From NCBI GenBank assembly GCA_964537995.1, contig CAZICW010000008.1:1-45101 (forward strand): 45,101 nt of DNA, read 5' to 3'. Both the position numbers and the translations under genes were made by a program. Position 1 is the first letter of the stretch, and every line of letters begins with the position of its first letter. Below are positions 30,731 through 40,450 of this stretch, piece after piece. The notes below the pieces were generated by a model. That model had not been told where the DNA came from. It saw nothing but the letters and a program-made list of their open reading frames with translations, and made no database searches. This DNA comes from JAFLUQ01 sp964537995. Lineage in GTDB: Bacteria; Bacillota; Clostridia; UMGS1883.

Positions 30731-32823
30731 TTAAATTTAACCTCTTTCGTGGCAATAAATTCGTCGTCGTAGTATATGTCAACGCTTATTGTACCCCTGC
30801 TTTTAAGGCTTATGTCAGCCGTTCCGGAGGAGGTATTGTGTTCTTTTTCGTATATAACCTTTCCGTTGCAGACAAGCTTGACGGTCACCTTTGTTCTGTC
30901 CTGAGGAAGATTCAAAGTGAGATATTTGGTTTTTGCTTCCTCAATTTGAGACGGATCGTCAACAATCGAAGGCTTTGAAACCTCCGGCGAAGCTGAGGAT
31001 TGAGTTTCCTCGCTATCCGAGGGCTCGCCCGTTGTATTTTCATTATTTTCGTCGCTCTTGCCGCTTTCGCCGTCCCCGTCGCTTTCGGTTTTTCCGTCGG
31101 ATACCGAGGGAGCGCCGTCACTGATAAATATATCTACCTTAGTGTCCTCGGGAACCTTTGTATACGGAGTGTAGCTCTGGTCACAGACAAGACCCTTAAC
31201 ATATTCGCTGCTGCTTTTGCGGACAATTTCACCGACCGCAAGACCGCTTCTTTCGATTAAGGTTCTGGCGTCGGCTTCGCTCAGCCCGATAACATTCGGC
31301 ACAACCGCGTTCGCACTGCCCTTGGAAACGTAAAGCTTTACTGTTTCGCCGAATGTAAGGCTTGTTCCCGATTCGGGCGATTGCCCGACAATAATTCCGG
31401 AGGGGAAATTGTCGCTGTTTTCTTCTTCCTTTTCAACAATAAGGCCGCTTTCGGTCAATTCGCTTTCTATTTTTGTATAGGTTTCACCGATATAATTTCC
31501 CAGAACCACAACTCCGGAGCCGCTGCTGAGAATCACCCTTATCTCCCTTGACGCTTTTACCGATTTTTCCGCTTCGGGCGATTGAGAAATTATGGTATCA
31601 ATTTCGGCGGAGTCGTTTCTGTATCCCTCGATTTTAATCGTAAAGCCCTTATAGTCCTCTCCCAAATCTTCGAGCATAGCTTCCGCTTCGTCAACGGTAA
31701 GTCCGTAAAAATCGGGAATGACAACCTCGACGGATCTTTCCTCCGTGACGGAGCTAACGATATAAACGAAACCTACTACAGCCGCAAGCGCGGTAACGAT
31801 TGCCGCGACAGCCGCAATAAGCTTTATGTTTCGGCTGTTTTTCTTGCGCTTACGTTTAGGAGGACGAGCGTCCGATTTCGGCTTTGCTTCGTTTTTTGCC
31901 TCACCCTCGGCTTCGTTGACACGGCGGTTGATTTCCTCGGAATCTATTATTTTTGTTTCGCTGTTATCGGTATTGTCGGCGGAAATTTCGGCGTTTGGAT
32001 CAACATAAAGCAGCTTCAAATCCTGTAACAGCTCACTCGCGCTGTTGTAGCGGAAGCGAACCTCCTTACTCATTGCTTTAAGAATCACCTTTTCGATGCT
32101 TTTGGTTATGTTCGGATTTAATTTACTCGGCGGCACGGGATTTTCCTGAATATGCTTCATCGCAACCGCGACCGGAGTTTCCGCGTCAAACGGAAGCTGA
32201 CCCGTGAAAAGCTCGTACATGACCACTCCGAGCGAATATATGTCGCTGCGCTGATCCGTATAGCCGCCGCGCGCCTGCTCCGGCGACAGATAGTGCGCGC
32301 TTCCGATTGCCGTACTGGTCATTTTTGTTGTGTTGTTGTTTGCCGCCCGCGCTATGCCGAAATCCGTTACCTTCAAAATTCCCTCGGTGGTAATCATGAT
32401 GTTTTGCGGCTTTATGTCGCGGTGGATTATATGCTTTTGGTGGGCGTGCTCAAGAGCGCGGCATATCTGCATTGAATAGTCGATTGCTTCCTTTTGGTAA
32501 AGACCGCCGTCCTTGCTTTTGATGTAGTCCTTCAGGGTCTGACCGTTCAAATATTCCATAACAATATATTGAACGCCGTCTTCTTCGCCGACATCGTATA
32601 TTTGGACGATGTTTTGATGAGAGAGACTTGCCGCCGCCTGAGATTCGATGCTGAAGCGGCGGATAAATTCCTCATCCTCCTTAAATTCACTGTGGAGAAC
32701 CTTCACCGCTACATATCGGTTAAGCATACGGTCCTGCGCCTTGTAAACGTTTGCCATGCCGCCGCTGCCGATTTTTTCAAGTATTTCGTATCTGTTTCCG
32801 AGCAATTTACCTATCACTTTCAT
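30727..32823 (-). CDS. prkC: PASTA-domain serine/threonine protein kinase
   Basis: 698 residues. A cytoplasmic kinase domain (about 12-270) shows the GSGGMANVY loop, Lys41, HRDIKPQN (catalytic Asp136), DFGIARA and a Thr/Ser-rich activation loop before GSAHYLSPEQ. A basic linker and one membrane helix near 335-357 follow. Outside the cell lie three PASTA units (beginning at VVIPDFYGLT, VVLGNYIGET and AVVPNVIGLS), which sense muropeptides or lipid II in this family. Then come a Ser/Asp/Glu-rich disordered stretch and a terminal beta-domain (YLTLNLPQDRTKVTVKLVC... to the end) not found in B. subtilis PrkC as I recall it. ATG 32823 is preferred over GTG 32826, which directly follows the phosphatase stop. 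Confidence 0.95.
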   Translation of the reverse strand: MKVIGKLLGNRYEILEKIGSGGMANVYKAQDRMLNRYVAVKVLHSEFKEDEEFIRRFSIESQAAASLSHQNIVQIYDVGEEDGVQYIVMEYLNGQTLKDYIKSKDGGLYQKEAIDYSMQICRALEHAHQKHIIHRDIKPQNIMITTEGILKVTDFGIARAANNNTTKMTSTAIGSAHYLSPEQARGGYTDQRSDIYSLGVVMYELFTGQLPFDAETPVAVAMKHIQENPVPPSKLNPNITKSIEKVILKAMSKEVRFRYNSASELLQDLKLLYVDPNAEISADNTDNSETKIIDSEEINRRVNEAEGEAKNEAKPKSDARPPKRKRKKNSRNIKLIAAVAAIVTALAAVVGFVYIVSSVTEERSVEVVIPDFYGLTVDEAEAMLEDLGEDYKGFTIKIEGYRNDSAEIDTIISQSPEAEKSVKASREIRVILSSGSGVVVLGNYIGETYTKIESELTESGLIVEKEEENSDNFPSGIIVGQSPESGTSLTFGETVKLYVSKGSANAVVPNVIGLSEADARTLIERSGLAVGEIVRKSSSEYVKGLVCDQSYTPYTKVPEDTKVDIFISDGAPSVSDGKTESDGDGESGKSDENNENTTGEPSDSEETQSSASPEVSKPSIVDDPSQIEEAKTKYLTLNLPQDRTKVTVKLVCNGKVIYEKEHNTSSGTADISLKSRGTISVDIYYDDEFIATKEVKFN

Positions 32824-32826
32824 CAC

Positions 32827-33549
32827 CTACCTTTTAATAAGCACGACGGTAACATTGTCAGCTCCGCCGTTATCGTTGGCAAGCTCTATAAGCCTTTCGG
32901 CTTTCTTTTCAAGCGCCATTGAGGAACTGAGAACATAGGCAATGTCAATTTCCGACACCATATTTGTAAGCCCGTCGCTGCACATCAGCATAATGTCGCT
33001 CTGACGGAAGGCCGCAAGATAGGTGTCAATATGGACAAACTCCTGAGTTCCGAGAGCGCGGGTTATATAATTCTTGTTTCCGGATACGGCCGCTTGTTCG
33101 CGAGTAAGCTCACCGCGGTCAACCATTTCTTCCACAAGCGAATGATCCTTCGTTATTTGGAACAGCTTGCCGCGGGAATATATGTACACGCGGCTGTCGC
33201 CGATATGGGCTATGTACGCGTTGTTGTCCATGACAACGCATACGTCGCAGGTAGTTCCCATCCCGCTGTAAGCGGAGGATGAGAGTGACATGGAGTAAAC
33301 GCGGCTGTTGGCGTGATTCATCGCGGAAAGAATTTTGACAAACAAATCACCGTCGTCCTCCGCCATAAGCTCCTTTACATTTTCGGAAATATCCCTGACC
33401 GCTTCGGCACTGGCGACCTCGCCGGCAAGATGCCCGCCCATTCCGTCGCACAGCACGAACAGCGGATATTTCCCGCTTAAATCAGCCTTGCAGGCATCCT
33501 GATTAATTTCGCGTACCTTGCCTATGTCAGACAATTCAAAATGTTCCAT
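32827..33549 (-). CDS. prpC: PP2C-family protein phosphatase (PrpC/Stp)
   Basis: 240 residues, one PP2C domain. The metal-binding residues lie in SDIGKVREINQDA, LCDGMGGHLAGEVAS, AHIGDSRVYIY, MCSDGLTNMV and GGADNVTVV, in the usual order. It removes phosphate from targets of the PASTA kinase encoded directly downstream, so the two form an opposing pair. ATG 33549 has GAGGGGTGA just upstream; an earlier in-frame start (33567) would overlap the rlmN stop and lacks a ribosome site. Confidence 0.95.
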   Translation of the reverse strand: MEHFELSDIGKVREINQDACKADLSGKYPLFVLCDGMGGHLAGEVASAEAVRDISENVKELMAEDDGDLFVKILSAMNHANSRVYSMSLSSSAYSGMGTTCDVCVVMDNNAYIAHIGDSRVYIYSRGKLFQITKDHSLVEEMVDRGELTREQAAVSGNKNYITRALGTQEFVHIDTYLAAFRQSDIMLMCSDGLTNMVSEIDIAYVLSSSMALEKKAERLIELANDNGGADNVTVVLIKR

Positions 33550-33563
33550 AGTCACCCCTCTTT

Positions 33564-34589
33564 TCATATAGCCTCTGAATTTCTTAGCTGCCCGCAGGAA
33601 GCGTTTATATCGCTGCCAAGCTCTCTTCGGAGAGTGGCGTTTATTCCGTTTTTGTTAAGGCAGTCCATAAATTCCGCAATGCTTTTTTTGCTGCCGCGCG
33701 TATAGGAGCTTTCCTTTACGGGATTTACGGGAATGAGATTTACATGGCAGCCGCGCCCCTTCAGCAAGGACGCAAGCTCTCGCGCGCAGCCGAGACTGCT
33801 GTTTTTATTTTCCGCAAGGGCATATTCAAACGATACTCGCCGTCCGGTTCTTTCAAAGTACACATCGCAGGCCGAAAGTATTTCCGCTATGGTGAAGCGC
33901 TTTGCAACGGGCATAAGCTCGCGGCGCAGCGCGTCGTTGGGAGCATGGAGGGAAACCGCAAGATTTATCGGCAGCCCTTCTCCGGCAAGACGAATAATCT
34001 TATCCGCAAGACCGCAGGTGGAAAGCGTTATATGGCGGAAGCCGATGTTAAGACCCTCGGGATTGTTTACGTTTTTCATGAATTTAATTACATTTTCATA
34101 ATTATCCAACGGCTCGCCCGTACCCATTATCACAATATTGCTTATTCTTATATTCATATCCTTTTGAGCGGCGATTATTTGCCCCTGAATTTCATGCGGA
34201 GCGAGATTACGTTCCAGTCCGTTGAGGGCGGAGGCACAGAAGGTGCAGCCCATGCGGCAGCCGACCTGAGAGGAAACGCATACGGAATAGCCGTGATGAT
34301 AGCTCATTACAACGGTTTCAACAAGGCTTCCGTCGCTCATTTCAAAAAGATACTTTACCGTATCGTCAAGCATGGATTTTAAACGGCGGCGAATTTTCGG
34401 AAGATATATTTCCGCTTCCTCCGCCAGTCTTGCTCGCAGACCTTTGCTTAAATTCGTACAGTCCGAAAGGCTTTCCGCTCCGCCCGCAATCCATTTGAAA
34501 AGCTGCTTCCCTCGGAAGGCGCTTTCGCCCATATTCTGAAGATACGCGGTAAGCTCGTCGAGAGATAAATCACCTAAATTCAAAGTCAT
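33564..34589 (-). CDS. rlmN: 23S rRNA (adenine2503-C2)-methyltransferase
   Basis: 341 residues. A radical-SAM enzyme that methylates C2 of A2503 in 23S rRNA (and A37 of some tRNAs). The iron-sulfur cluster cysteines are Cys111, Cys115 and Cys118 (CRMGCTFC), and the C-terminal Cys332 (SCGQLR) is the residue that normally forms the covalent RNA intermediate. MGTGEPLDNYENV and NLAVSLHAPND are further family segments. The resistance enzyme Cfr is related, but the RlmN-type gene context and sequence favour the housekeeping enzyme. GGAGTAAAGG precedes the ATG. Confidence 0.95.
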   Translation of the reverse strand: MTLNLGDLSLDELTAYLQNMGESAFRGKQLFKWIAGGAESLSDCTNLSKGLRARLAEEAEIYLPKIRRRLKSMLDDTVKYLFEMSDGSLVETVVMSYHHGYSVCVSSQVGCRMGCTFCASALNGLERNLAPHEIQGQIIAAQKDMNIRISNIVIMGTGEPLDNYENVIKFMKNVNNPEGLNIGFRHITLSTCGLADKIIRLAGEGLPINLAVSLHAPNDALRRELMPVAKRFTIAEILSACDVYFERTGRRVSFEYALAENKNSSLGCARELASLLKGRGCHVNLIPVNPVKESSYTRGSKKSIAEFMDCLNKNGINATLRRELGSDINASCGQLRNSEAI

Positions 34590-34608
34590 GCCTTTACTCC
34601 ATTCACCG

Positions 34609-35877
34609 TTATTTTATTCGCTCGAACGCCGCGATGAAAAATCCGTCCGTCCCGTGAATATCGGGGCGAAGCTGAACGAGGGATTCTTTTTCGGCGACGG
34701 ATATTCCGAGCGGAGCGGGAGCAAAGCCCTCATGCTTTGCTAAAAACCACTTTGCCATGTCTTCGTTTTCCGCTCTGCTTATCGTACAGGTAGAGTAGAT
34801 TAACCTGCCGCCGAGCTTTACATATTTTGCCGCGTTTTCCAAAGCAGCCTGCTGAAGCTGCGCAAGCGCGCTGCCGTCAGCTTCCGTTTTTCGCCATTTT
34901 ATGTCGGGCTTTCTGCGAATAATGCCGAGTCCCGAGCATGGAACATCCGCAAGCACGCGGTCAAATTTTCCTTCAAATTCCTGCCTGAAAACGCTCGCGT
35001 CGTTCAGCATTGAATTTATATTCACTCCAAGGCGTGCGGCACCGCTGTCAATAAGACGCAGCTTGTGTTCATAGATGTCGCAGGCGGTTACCTCGGCGCC
35101 AAGGTAAGCGGCAAAGGCGGCTTTTCCGCCGGGTGCGGCACAGAGGTCAAGAAGCTTTACTCCTTTTTTTATGTCAAGCGCAAGCACGCAAAGCTGCGAC
35201 GCGCAGTCTTGAACGGCGACAAGCCCGTTTTTATAGGCTTCGCAAGCTGTGACGCTGCCCTTTTCGACATATGCGAGAGCATACGGAGTTATCGGCAGCG
35301 GCTTAAAGCCGGAGGGAGCATTTTCGCAATTCCTGCGGCATATGGTCAGCGGTTCTTCATTCATTGCGGCGAGTAAAGCTTCGCAGTCGGGCTGCTCACG
35401 TTTCCATTGCTCCGCCAGCCACAGAGGAACGGAATATTTAACCGAAAGCAGCTTTGTCCCTTCAAGTCCGTCCAAAAAATCTCCGCAGTCGGCAACGCGC
35501 CGCAAAACCGCGTTGACATAGCCCGCCGACGAAGCGTGACCGTAACGGCGCGCCAGCCGTACACACTCGTTCACCGTTGCGCCGACGGGAATTTTGTCGG
35601 TAAATTTTATCGAATATATTCCGATGCGCAGAATGTTTATTATCCATACGGAAAGCTTTTTCAGCTTTACTGCGGAAAGACCTTTTATTATATTATCAAT
35701 GAAGCCGCGGTTACGCATAACTCCGAGACATAAACGGCTGCATAGCGCATTGTCGCGCGCTTCCATGCCTGCCGAACAAAGCTCTTTTTCAAGCGCTATA
35801 TTCAAATATGCGCCGTTTTTCTCAACCTCGGCAAGCACCCTAAGCGCGACCTCGCGCGGTTTTGAAAGCGCCGTCAT
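34609..35877 (-). CDS. rsmB: 16S rRNA (cytosine967-C5)-methyltransferase
   Basis: 422 residues. The N-terminal third is a NusB-like RNA-binding domain (PREVALRVLAEVEKNGAYLNIAL; GATVNECVRLARRYGHASSAGYVNAVLRR). The C-terminal part is an m5C methyltransferase with the SAM loop LDLCAAPGGKAAF, VPCSGLGIIRRKPDIKW and the catalytic cysteine motif STCTISRAENE. It methylates C967 of 16S rRNA. The ATG overlaps the stop of the preceding protease gene by four bases. The ribosome site is weak, so coupled translation is likely. Confidence 0.95.
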   Translation of the reverse strand: MTALSKPREVALRVLAEVEKNGAYLNIALEKELCSAGMEARDNALCSRLCLGVMRNRGFIDNIIKGLSAVKLKKLSVWIINILRIGIYSIKFTDKIPVGATVNECVRLARRYGHASSAGYVNAVLRRVADCGDFLDGLEGTKLLSVKYSVPLWLAEQWKREQPDCEALLAAMNEEPLTICRRNCENAPSGFKPLPITPYALAYVEKGSVTACEAYKNGLVAVQDCASQLCVLALDIKKGVKLLDLCAAPGGKAAFAAYLGAEVTACDIYEHKLRLIDSGAARLGVNINSMLNDASVFRQEFEGKFDRVLADVPCSGLGIIRRKPDIKWRKTEADGSALAQLQQAALENAAKYVKLGGRLIYSTCTISRAENEDMAKWFLAKHEGFAPAPLGISVAEKESLVQLRPDIHGTDGFFIAAFERIK

Positions 35878-36563
35878 CTTCTGCCGCGCCGGTTGTTGGC
35901 GAGGGCGATGAATCTAAGCAGGTTCGCCACCGACACCGCCGCCGCCGCAACATATGTCAGAGCCGCGCTGCCGAGAACCTTTTTAACCGCCGGAACCTCG
36001 TCGGGATACAGACAGCCGTTGCTTTCAAGGATCCGTATTGCCCGTCCCGAAGCGTCAAACTCGACGGGAAGCGTCACAAGCTGGAAAAGCACGCTTGCGG
36101 CAAAGAACACAATTCCGACGTCCATAAGAAGAGAACTGAGATATGACGAATAATACAGCATAAAGCCCAAGATAATTAAATATGGCCCGAAGCGGCAGCC
36201 GATATTGGCAACCGGCACAATGGCGTTGCGCACCTTTATCGGCACATAGCCGACCGCGTGCTGTACGGCGTGTCCCGCCTCGTGGGCAGCTACTCCGACA
36301 GCGGCGACCGACGCGGAGTCGCGCACCGTATCCGAAAGTCGGATAACATTGTCGCGCGGATCGTAGTGATCGGTCAGACTTCCGCTTATGGGCTCAATGC
36401 GGACATTTGACAGCCCGTTTTGATCCAGAATCATGCGCGCCGCCTGCGACGCCGTTATATTTCTTTTTGTGGGAATCTTGGAATAGCTGCTGTAGATTGA
36501 ATTAACTCTTACGCCCGCCCATATTGAAAATACGGAAGCGATTATAACCAAAAATAAATACAT
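35874..36563 (-). CDS. YugP-like membrane zinc metallopeptidase
   Basis: 229 residues. The zinc-site motif HEAGH lies at 94-98 (VGVAAHEAGHAVQHAVGY), within the pattern of PF04298 (Zn_peptidase_2). Hydrophobic segments lie at the N-terminus (3-20), around 114-150 and 160-180 and near the C-terminus, so it is a membrane protein; its substrates are unknown. The segment LTDHYDPRDNVIRLSD before the motif is also typical. ATG 36563 has GGAAGGGAA upstream, four bases after the fmt stop. Its place between fmt and rsmB is common in Clostridia. Confidence 0.9.
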   Translation of the reverse strand: MYLFLVIIASVFSIWAGVRVNSIYSSYSKIPTKRNITASQAARMILDQNGLSNVRIEPISGSLTDHYDPRDNVIRLSDTVRDSASVAAVGVAAHEAGHAVQHAVGYVPIKVRNAIVPVANIGCRFGPYLIILGFMLYYSSYLSSLLMDVGIVFFAASVLFQLVTLPVEFDASGRAIRILESNGCLYPDEVPAVKKVLGSAALTYVAAAAVSVANLLRFIALANNRRGRR

Positions 36564-36567
36564 TAAA

Positions 36568-37500
36568 TCATTCCCTTCCGAGCAAAGCTCCTTTTTCAAT
36601 TTTGTGTCCGTTGATATATTCCGCCGCCGACATTTTTTTCTTGCCCTCGGGCTTTACGTTCTCTATCAGTACCGCGCCGCTGCCGCAGGCGATTCTAAGA
36701 CCGTCCGTGTCGGCTGAAAGCACCTCTCCCGCGCGTCCTTCGCCGTGAGCGGGCTTTACAAAATCTATAACAAGTCGCTTCCCGCCGAAATATGTGAACG
36801 CCATCGGCCACGGATTAAGACCGCGCACACGGTTGTATATTTCCTCGGAGGATAAGCTCCAGTCAATTTCACCTTCGGATTTTGTGAGCAAATGAGCGTA
36901 CACGGCTTTGCTGTCGTCCTGCTTTTCGGCGGATAAATCCCCGCGCGATAAGCGCTCAACGGTTTTAATCAGAATTTTCCCGCCCAATGGAGCAAGCACG
37001 TCGAAAAGCTCTCCGGCCGTCATGCTTTCTCCGATAGGAACCTCCGCCCGCATAATTATATCGCCTTCATCAAGACCCTTTTCAAGATACATCGCGGTGA
37101 CGCCGCTGACCTTGTCTCCCGCCATTACCGCACGCTGAATCGGAGCCGCTCCGCGGAAGCGGGGGAGAAGCGATGCGTGAATGTTTATACAGCGGTATTT
37201 CGGAAAGTTCAGCACATATTCGGGGAGAATTTTCCCGTAGGCGACAACCGCTATAAGCTCCGGCTCAAGCTCGTTTAACAGCGGAAGAATTTCTCCGTTT
37301 TTGAGAGCTTGCGGCTGATAGACCCTAAGTCCCTGCGAAAGAGCGTAGGCCTTGACGGGTGTGGGAATAAGCTCCATATGCCGTCCCTGCGGTCTGTCGG
37401 GCTGAGATATAACGCCGACAATTTCGTTTTTTCCGTCTTCAACGAGAGCTTTAAGGCTTTCCTTTGCAAAATCCGGCGTCCCCATAAAAAGAATTTTCAT
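36568..37500 (-). CDS. fmt: Methionyl-tRNA formyltransferase
   Basis: 310 residues, standard length. It formylates initiator Met-tRNA with 10-formyl-THF. The N-terminal Rossmann-like domain begins ILFMGTPDFAKESL, and the catalytic site is in INIHASLLPRFRGAAPIQRAV with Asn, His and the later Asp of LDEGDI. A C-terminal OB-fold domain follows (GLNPWPMAFTYFGGKRL). GGAGGTCAGGCA precedes the ATG. def lies 20 bases upstream, giving the usual def-fmt pair for adding and removing the start formyl group. Confidence 0.96.
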   Translation of the reverse strand: MKILFMGTPDFAKESLKALVEDGKNEIVGVISQPDRPQGRHMELIPTPVKAYALSQGLRVYQPQALKNGEILPLLNELEPELIAVVAYGKILPEYVLNFPKYRCINIHASLLPRFRGAAPIQRAVMAGDKVSGVTAMYLEKGLDEGDIIMRAEVPIGESMTAGELFDVLAPLGGKILIKTVERLSRGDLSAEKQDDSKAVYAHLLTKSEGEIDWSLSSEEIYNRVRGLNPWPMAFTYFGGKRLVIDFVKPAHGEGRAGEVLSADTDGLRIACGSGAVLIENVKPEGKKKMSAAEYINGHKIEKGALLGRE

Positions 37501-37520
37501 TGCCTGACCTCCGTTCGCGG

Positions 37521-37982
37521 CTATTTGTCCACATCGACAAAGCGGATTGCTTTTTCAACATAAAGTACGCCTTCAAGATGGTCGCACTCATGACACAAAC
37601 AGCGGGAATAAAGCTCTTCGCCCGTATATTCAAACCTTTGCCCGTCGCGATTGTAGGCAATTACCGTGGTCTTGGTCGGACGTTCCACCTCGGCGGCTTT
37701 GCCGGGTACGCTCAGGCAGGCTTCCGTATCTACATACGAGCCTTCGGTTTTGATTATTACGGGGTTCACAAGCTCCAGCATTTTGCCTTCTTCCAGTCTC
37801 ATGACGACAGCTCTTTTTAAAATCCCCACCTGAGGAGCCGCCAGCCCCACACCGTCGGCACGAAGCAGAGTTTCCTTCATGTCGTCGAGCAATGTATGCA
37901 GGCGAGCGTCAAACTCCGTAACCTCACGGCATTTCTTTTTAAGACACGGGTCGCCTATTTCTCTGATTTTTCTGTATGCCAA
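37521..37982 (-). CDS. def: Peptide deformylase
   Basis: 153 residues. It removes the formyl group from nascent proteins. The three motifs are GVGLAAPQVG (44-53), EACLS with metal ligand Cys89, and HECDH (131-135). Motif two has Ala where EGCLS is usual; the ligand itself is kept. I place the start at TTG 37982: this gives AYRKIREIGDP as in other deformylases and about ten bases to AGGA. TTG 37988 is two codons earlier but too close to the ribosome site. It lies 26 bases after priA. Confidence 0.94.
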   Translation of the reverse strand: MAYRKIREIGDPCLKKKCREVTEFDARLHTLLDDMKETLLRADGVGLAAPQVGILKRAVVMRLEEGKMLELVNPVIIKTEGSYVDTEACLSVPGKAAEVERPTKTTVIAYNRDGQRFEYTGEELYSRCLCHECDHLEGVLYVEKAIRFVDVDK

Positions 37983-38008
37983 GTTCAATCAGTCCTTTCG
38001 CTTTAATG

Positions 38009-40450
38009 TCAGTTCATGTTGTTCGGATTTATATCAATGGCGACAGACACGTCTGTCCCGTCTCTTTCGTTGTTTTTTTTCGCAATCCGTTCCAAAAGCG
38101 GAAATACCTCTTTGATCGAGGCGCATTTCAGCCACACGCGAAAACGGTAACGGTTCTGAATTTTCGCGATGGGAGCTTCTCCGCCGCCGTATACGGCAGC
38201 CTTCAGACCGCGCCCCTCAACGGAGCGTTTCAGCTCGTCAAAGGCTTTTTCGGCGGCGTTGGCGGCTTCGTCTCTGACGGACGAAGTAAAGACAATGTTA
38301 ACCAGCCGACAAAATGGGGGATAGCAGAACGTCCTGCGATATTCTATTTCTTCATTGTAAAAGCCTTCGTAATCCTGCTTCGCCGCAAGGCGCAGAGTTG
38401 AATTGTCGGGGGAATAGGTCTGCACAATTGCGCGGCCCGCTTTTTCCCCTCTGCCGGCTCTTCCGCAGACCTGAGCAATAAGATTAAAGGTACGCTCCGC
38501 GGCGCGAAAATCATTCATGTTGAGCGAGGAATCCGCCGCAAGCACGCCCACAAGCGTAACACCCGAAAAGTCAAGACCCTTTGCCACCATCTGCGTTCCG
38601 ATTAAAATACCCGCCCCGTCTCTCGCGAAGCTTTCTATTATTTTTTCATGGCCGTGCTTTCCCGCGGTGGTGTCAACATCCATTCGTATAATTCGCGCGT
38701 CGGGAAAGATGTCGTTAAGCTGCGCCTCGGCTTTTTGAGTTCCGCGTCCGAAATCCTTTAATTTTGTGCTTCCGCAGGACGGGCATACGGTCGGCAGAGG
38801 AGCGGTATAGCCGCATAGATGGCAAACCAGCGAATTCCCCCGCAGATGGTATGTCATGGAAACACTGCAGTGAGGACAGGTAAAAACGTATCCGCAGCTT
38901 CGGCATGAAACAAAGGTTGAATAGCCACGCCGGTTGAGCAGAAGTATGCTCTGCTCGCCGTTTTTCAGGTTTTCGCTCAGCTCGCAGGCAAGACGGCGGC
39001 TCAGAACCGTTTTATTACCCTCCTTAAGCTCTTTTCGCATATCCACTATTTCCACCTCGGGCAGAGGCTTTTTGTTGTAGCGCTCCTTTATTTCCGCAAG
39101 CCTATATATGCCTTGCTTCGCCATATAATAGGTTTCCACGGACGGAGTCGCCGACGAAAGCACAACCTTGCAGCCGCAGAGCCGCGCGCGCATGAGAGCT
39201 ATATTTTTCGCGTGATAACGCGGAGTCGTTTCGGATTTATATGAGGCTTCATGCTCTTCGTCGATTATGATAAGACCAAGCCTTTCGCATGGAGCAAATA
39301 TCGCGCTTCTCGCACCGACGATGATTTTTGCGTCGCCGCGTTTTATCCTGCGCCATTCGTCCAACCGCTCTCCCATGGAAAGCGCGCTGTGCATAACCGC
39401 CACGGCAGAACCGAAACGGCGGTAAAAGCGGTCGGTTATTTGAGAGGTAAGCGCGATTTCGGGGACAAGAATTATGATTTGCTTTCCGCGTGAAATATAT
39501 TCGGCGGCAAGCTCCATATATACTTCGGTTTTTCCGCTTCCCGTAACTCCGCGAAGCACAAAAACCTCGCCTTCTTCATTCATAATTTTATCGGCCGCGG
39601 CTCTCTGCTCATCGGTCAACGGCTTTTGAGAAGCTCCTCCGCCGTCGGTTCCGAAGGGATTACGCAGCAGCTCGATGCTTTTATATGCCACAAGACCCTT
39701 ATCGACCAACGCTTCAACCGCGGAGCGTCCGGCTCCGACAGAGCTTTCAATGTCGGCGACCGTGTATTCTCCGCCTTCGGCAAGAAGATCAATGACCGCC
39801 GCCTGAGACGGCGCTTTTATGCCGAGCTTGCGGCTCAGTTCGTAAGGCTCCTCCTCGCCGCAATAATACGCGACGCGGATAAATTTCTCGCCTGCGCGAC
39901 GTTTTTCCTTAACGGTTTTTTCGAGTATTCCGTTCTTCACCATCGACGAGATGACATTTCCCGCGCCCTTTCCCATTTCTGCTTTGATTTGCTCCGTTTC
40001 GACCGCCCCTCCCGCGGAGCGTATAAGCTCCGCAAGCCGAACGCGCCTTGAGCTCTTGGATATAAAGGCTTTGCCGTCGTATGTATCGGCTTTCTCCGTA
40101 AGACGGACACATTCCAGAAATTTCATTTCAAGCCCGGGCGGAAGAAAAAGCTTCGCGGCAGTGACAAAGGGACAAAAGCAATGGCGGCTGATATATCTGC
40201 TCAGCTCGATTGCGTCGCGGCTCAAAACAGGCTCGCTGTCAATCGGCCGGATTATATCCTTGAGATGAGGATAGTCGGTTTTTTCGAGCATATCCGTAAC
40301 ATAAGCGACCATTTGACGGTCGGCGGCTCCGAAGGGAACCTTAACCCGAATTCCGATTTGAACCTTATCGGCATATTTTTCCGGCACGCTGTAGTGAAAT
40401 TCTCTGTCCAAGGCCGGCGAAGGGCTGTTGATGAAAACCTGAACAATCAT
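38009..40450 (-). CDS. priA: Primosomal protein N' (replication restart helicase)
   Basis: 813 residues. An N-terminal DNA-binding domain (VFINSPSPALDREFHYSVPE) is followed by a winged-helix part, then a superfamily 2 helicase with Walker A GVTGSGKTEVY and IIDEEHEASYK. Next is a zinc-binding module with four cysteine pairs (CRSCGYVFTCPHC ... CHLCG ... CPSCG), and helicase motifs GTQMVAKGLDF and QVCGRAGRG. PriA recognises stalled forks and reloads the replisome. The ATG overlaps the coaBC stop by four bases; the ribosome site is poor. Confidence 0.96.
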   Translation of the reverse strand: MIVQVFINSPSPALDREFHYSVPEKYADKVQIGIRVKVPFGAADRQMVAYVTDMLEKTDYPHLKDIIRPIDSEPVLSRDAIELSRYISRHCFCPFVTAAKLFLPPGLEMKFLECVRLTEKADTYDGKAFISKSSRRVRLAELIRSAGGAVETEQIKAEMGKGAGNVISSMVKNGILEKTVKEKRRAGEKFIRVAYYCGEEEPYELSRKLGIKAPSQAAVIDLLAEGGEYTVADIESSVGAGRSAVEALVDKGLVAYKSIELLRNPFGTDGGGASQKPLTDEQRAAADKIMNEEGEVFVLRGVTGSGKTEVYMELAAEYISRGKQIIILVPEIALTSQITDRFYRRFGSAVAVMHSALSMGERLDEWRRIKRGDAKIIVGARSAIFAPCERLGLIIIDEEHEASYKSETTPRYHAKNIALMRARLCGCKVVLSSATPSVETYYMAKQGIYRLAEIKERYNKKPLPEVEIVDMRKELKEGNKTVLSRRLACELSENLKNGEQSILLLNRRGYSTFVSCRSCGYVFTCPHCSVSMTYHLRGNSLVCHLCGYTAPLPTVCPSCGSTKLKDFGRGTQKAEAQLNDIFPDARIIRMDVDTTAGKHGHEKIIESFARDGAGILIGTQMVAKGLDFSGVTLVGVLAADSSLNMNDFRAAERTFNLIAQVCGRAGRGEKAGRAIVQTYSPDNSTLRLAAKQDYEGFYNEEIEYRRTFCYPPFCRLVNIVFTSSVRDEAANAAEKAFDELKRSVEGRGLKAAVYGGGEAPIAKIQNRYRFRVWLKCASIKEVFPLLERIAKKNNERDGTDVSVAIDINPNNMN

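Noticed and set aside
33564..34589. Cfr-type antibiotic resistance methyltransferase instead of RlmN
   Set aside because: Position in a housekeeping unit between rsmB and prpC, and the overall RlmN-type sequence, fit the normal enzyme; no mobile element is near.
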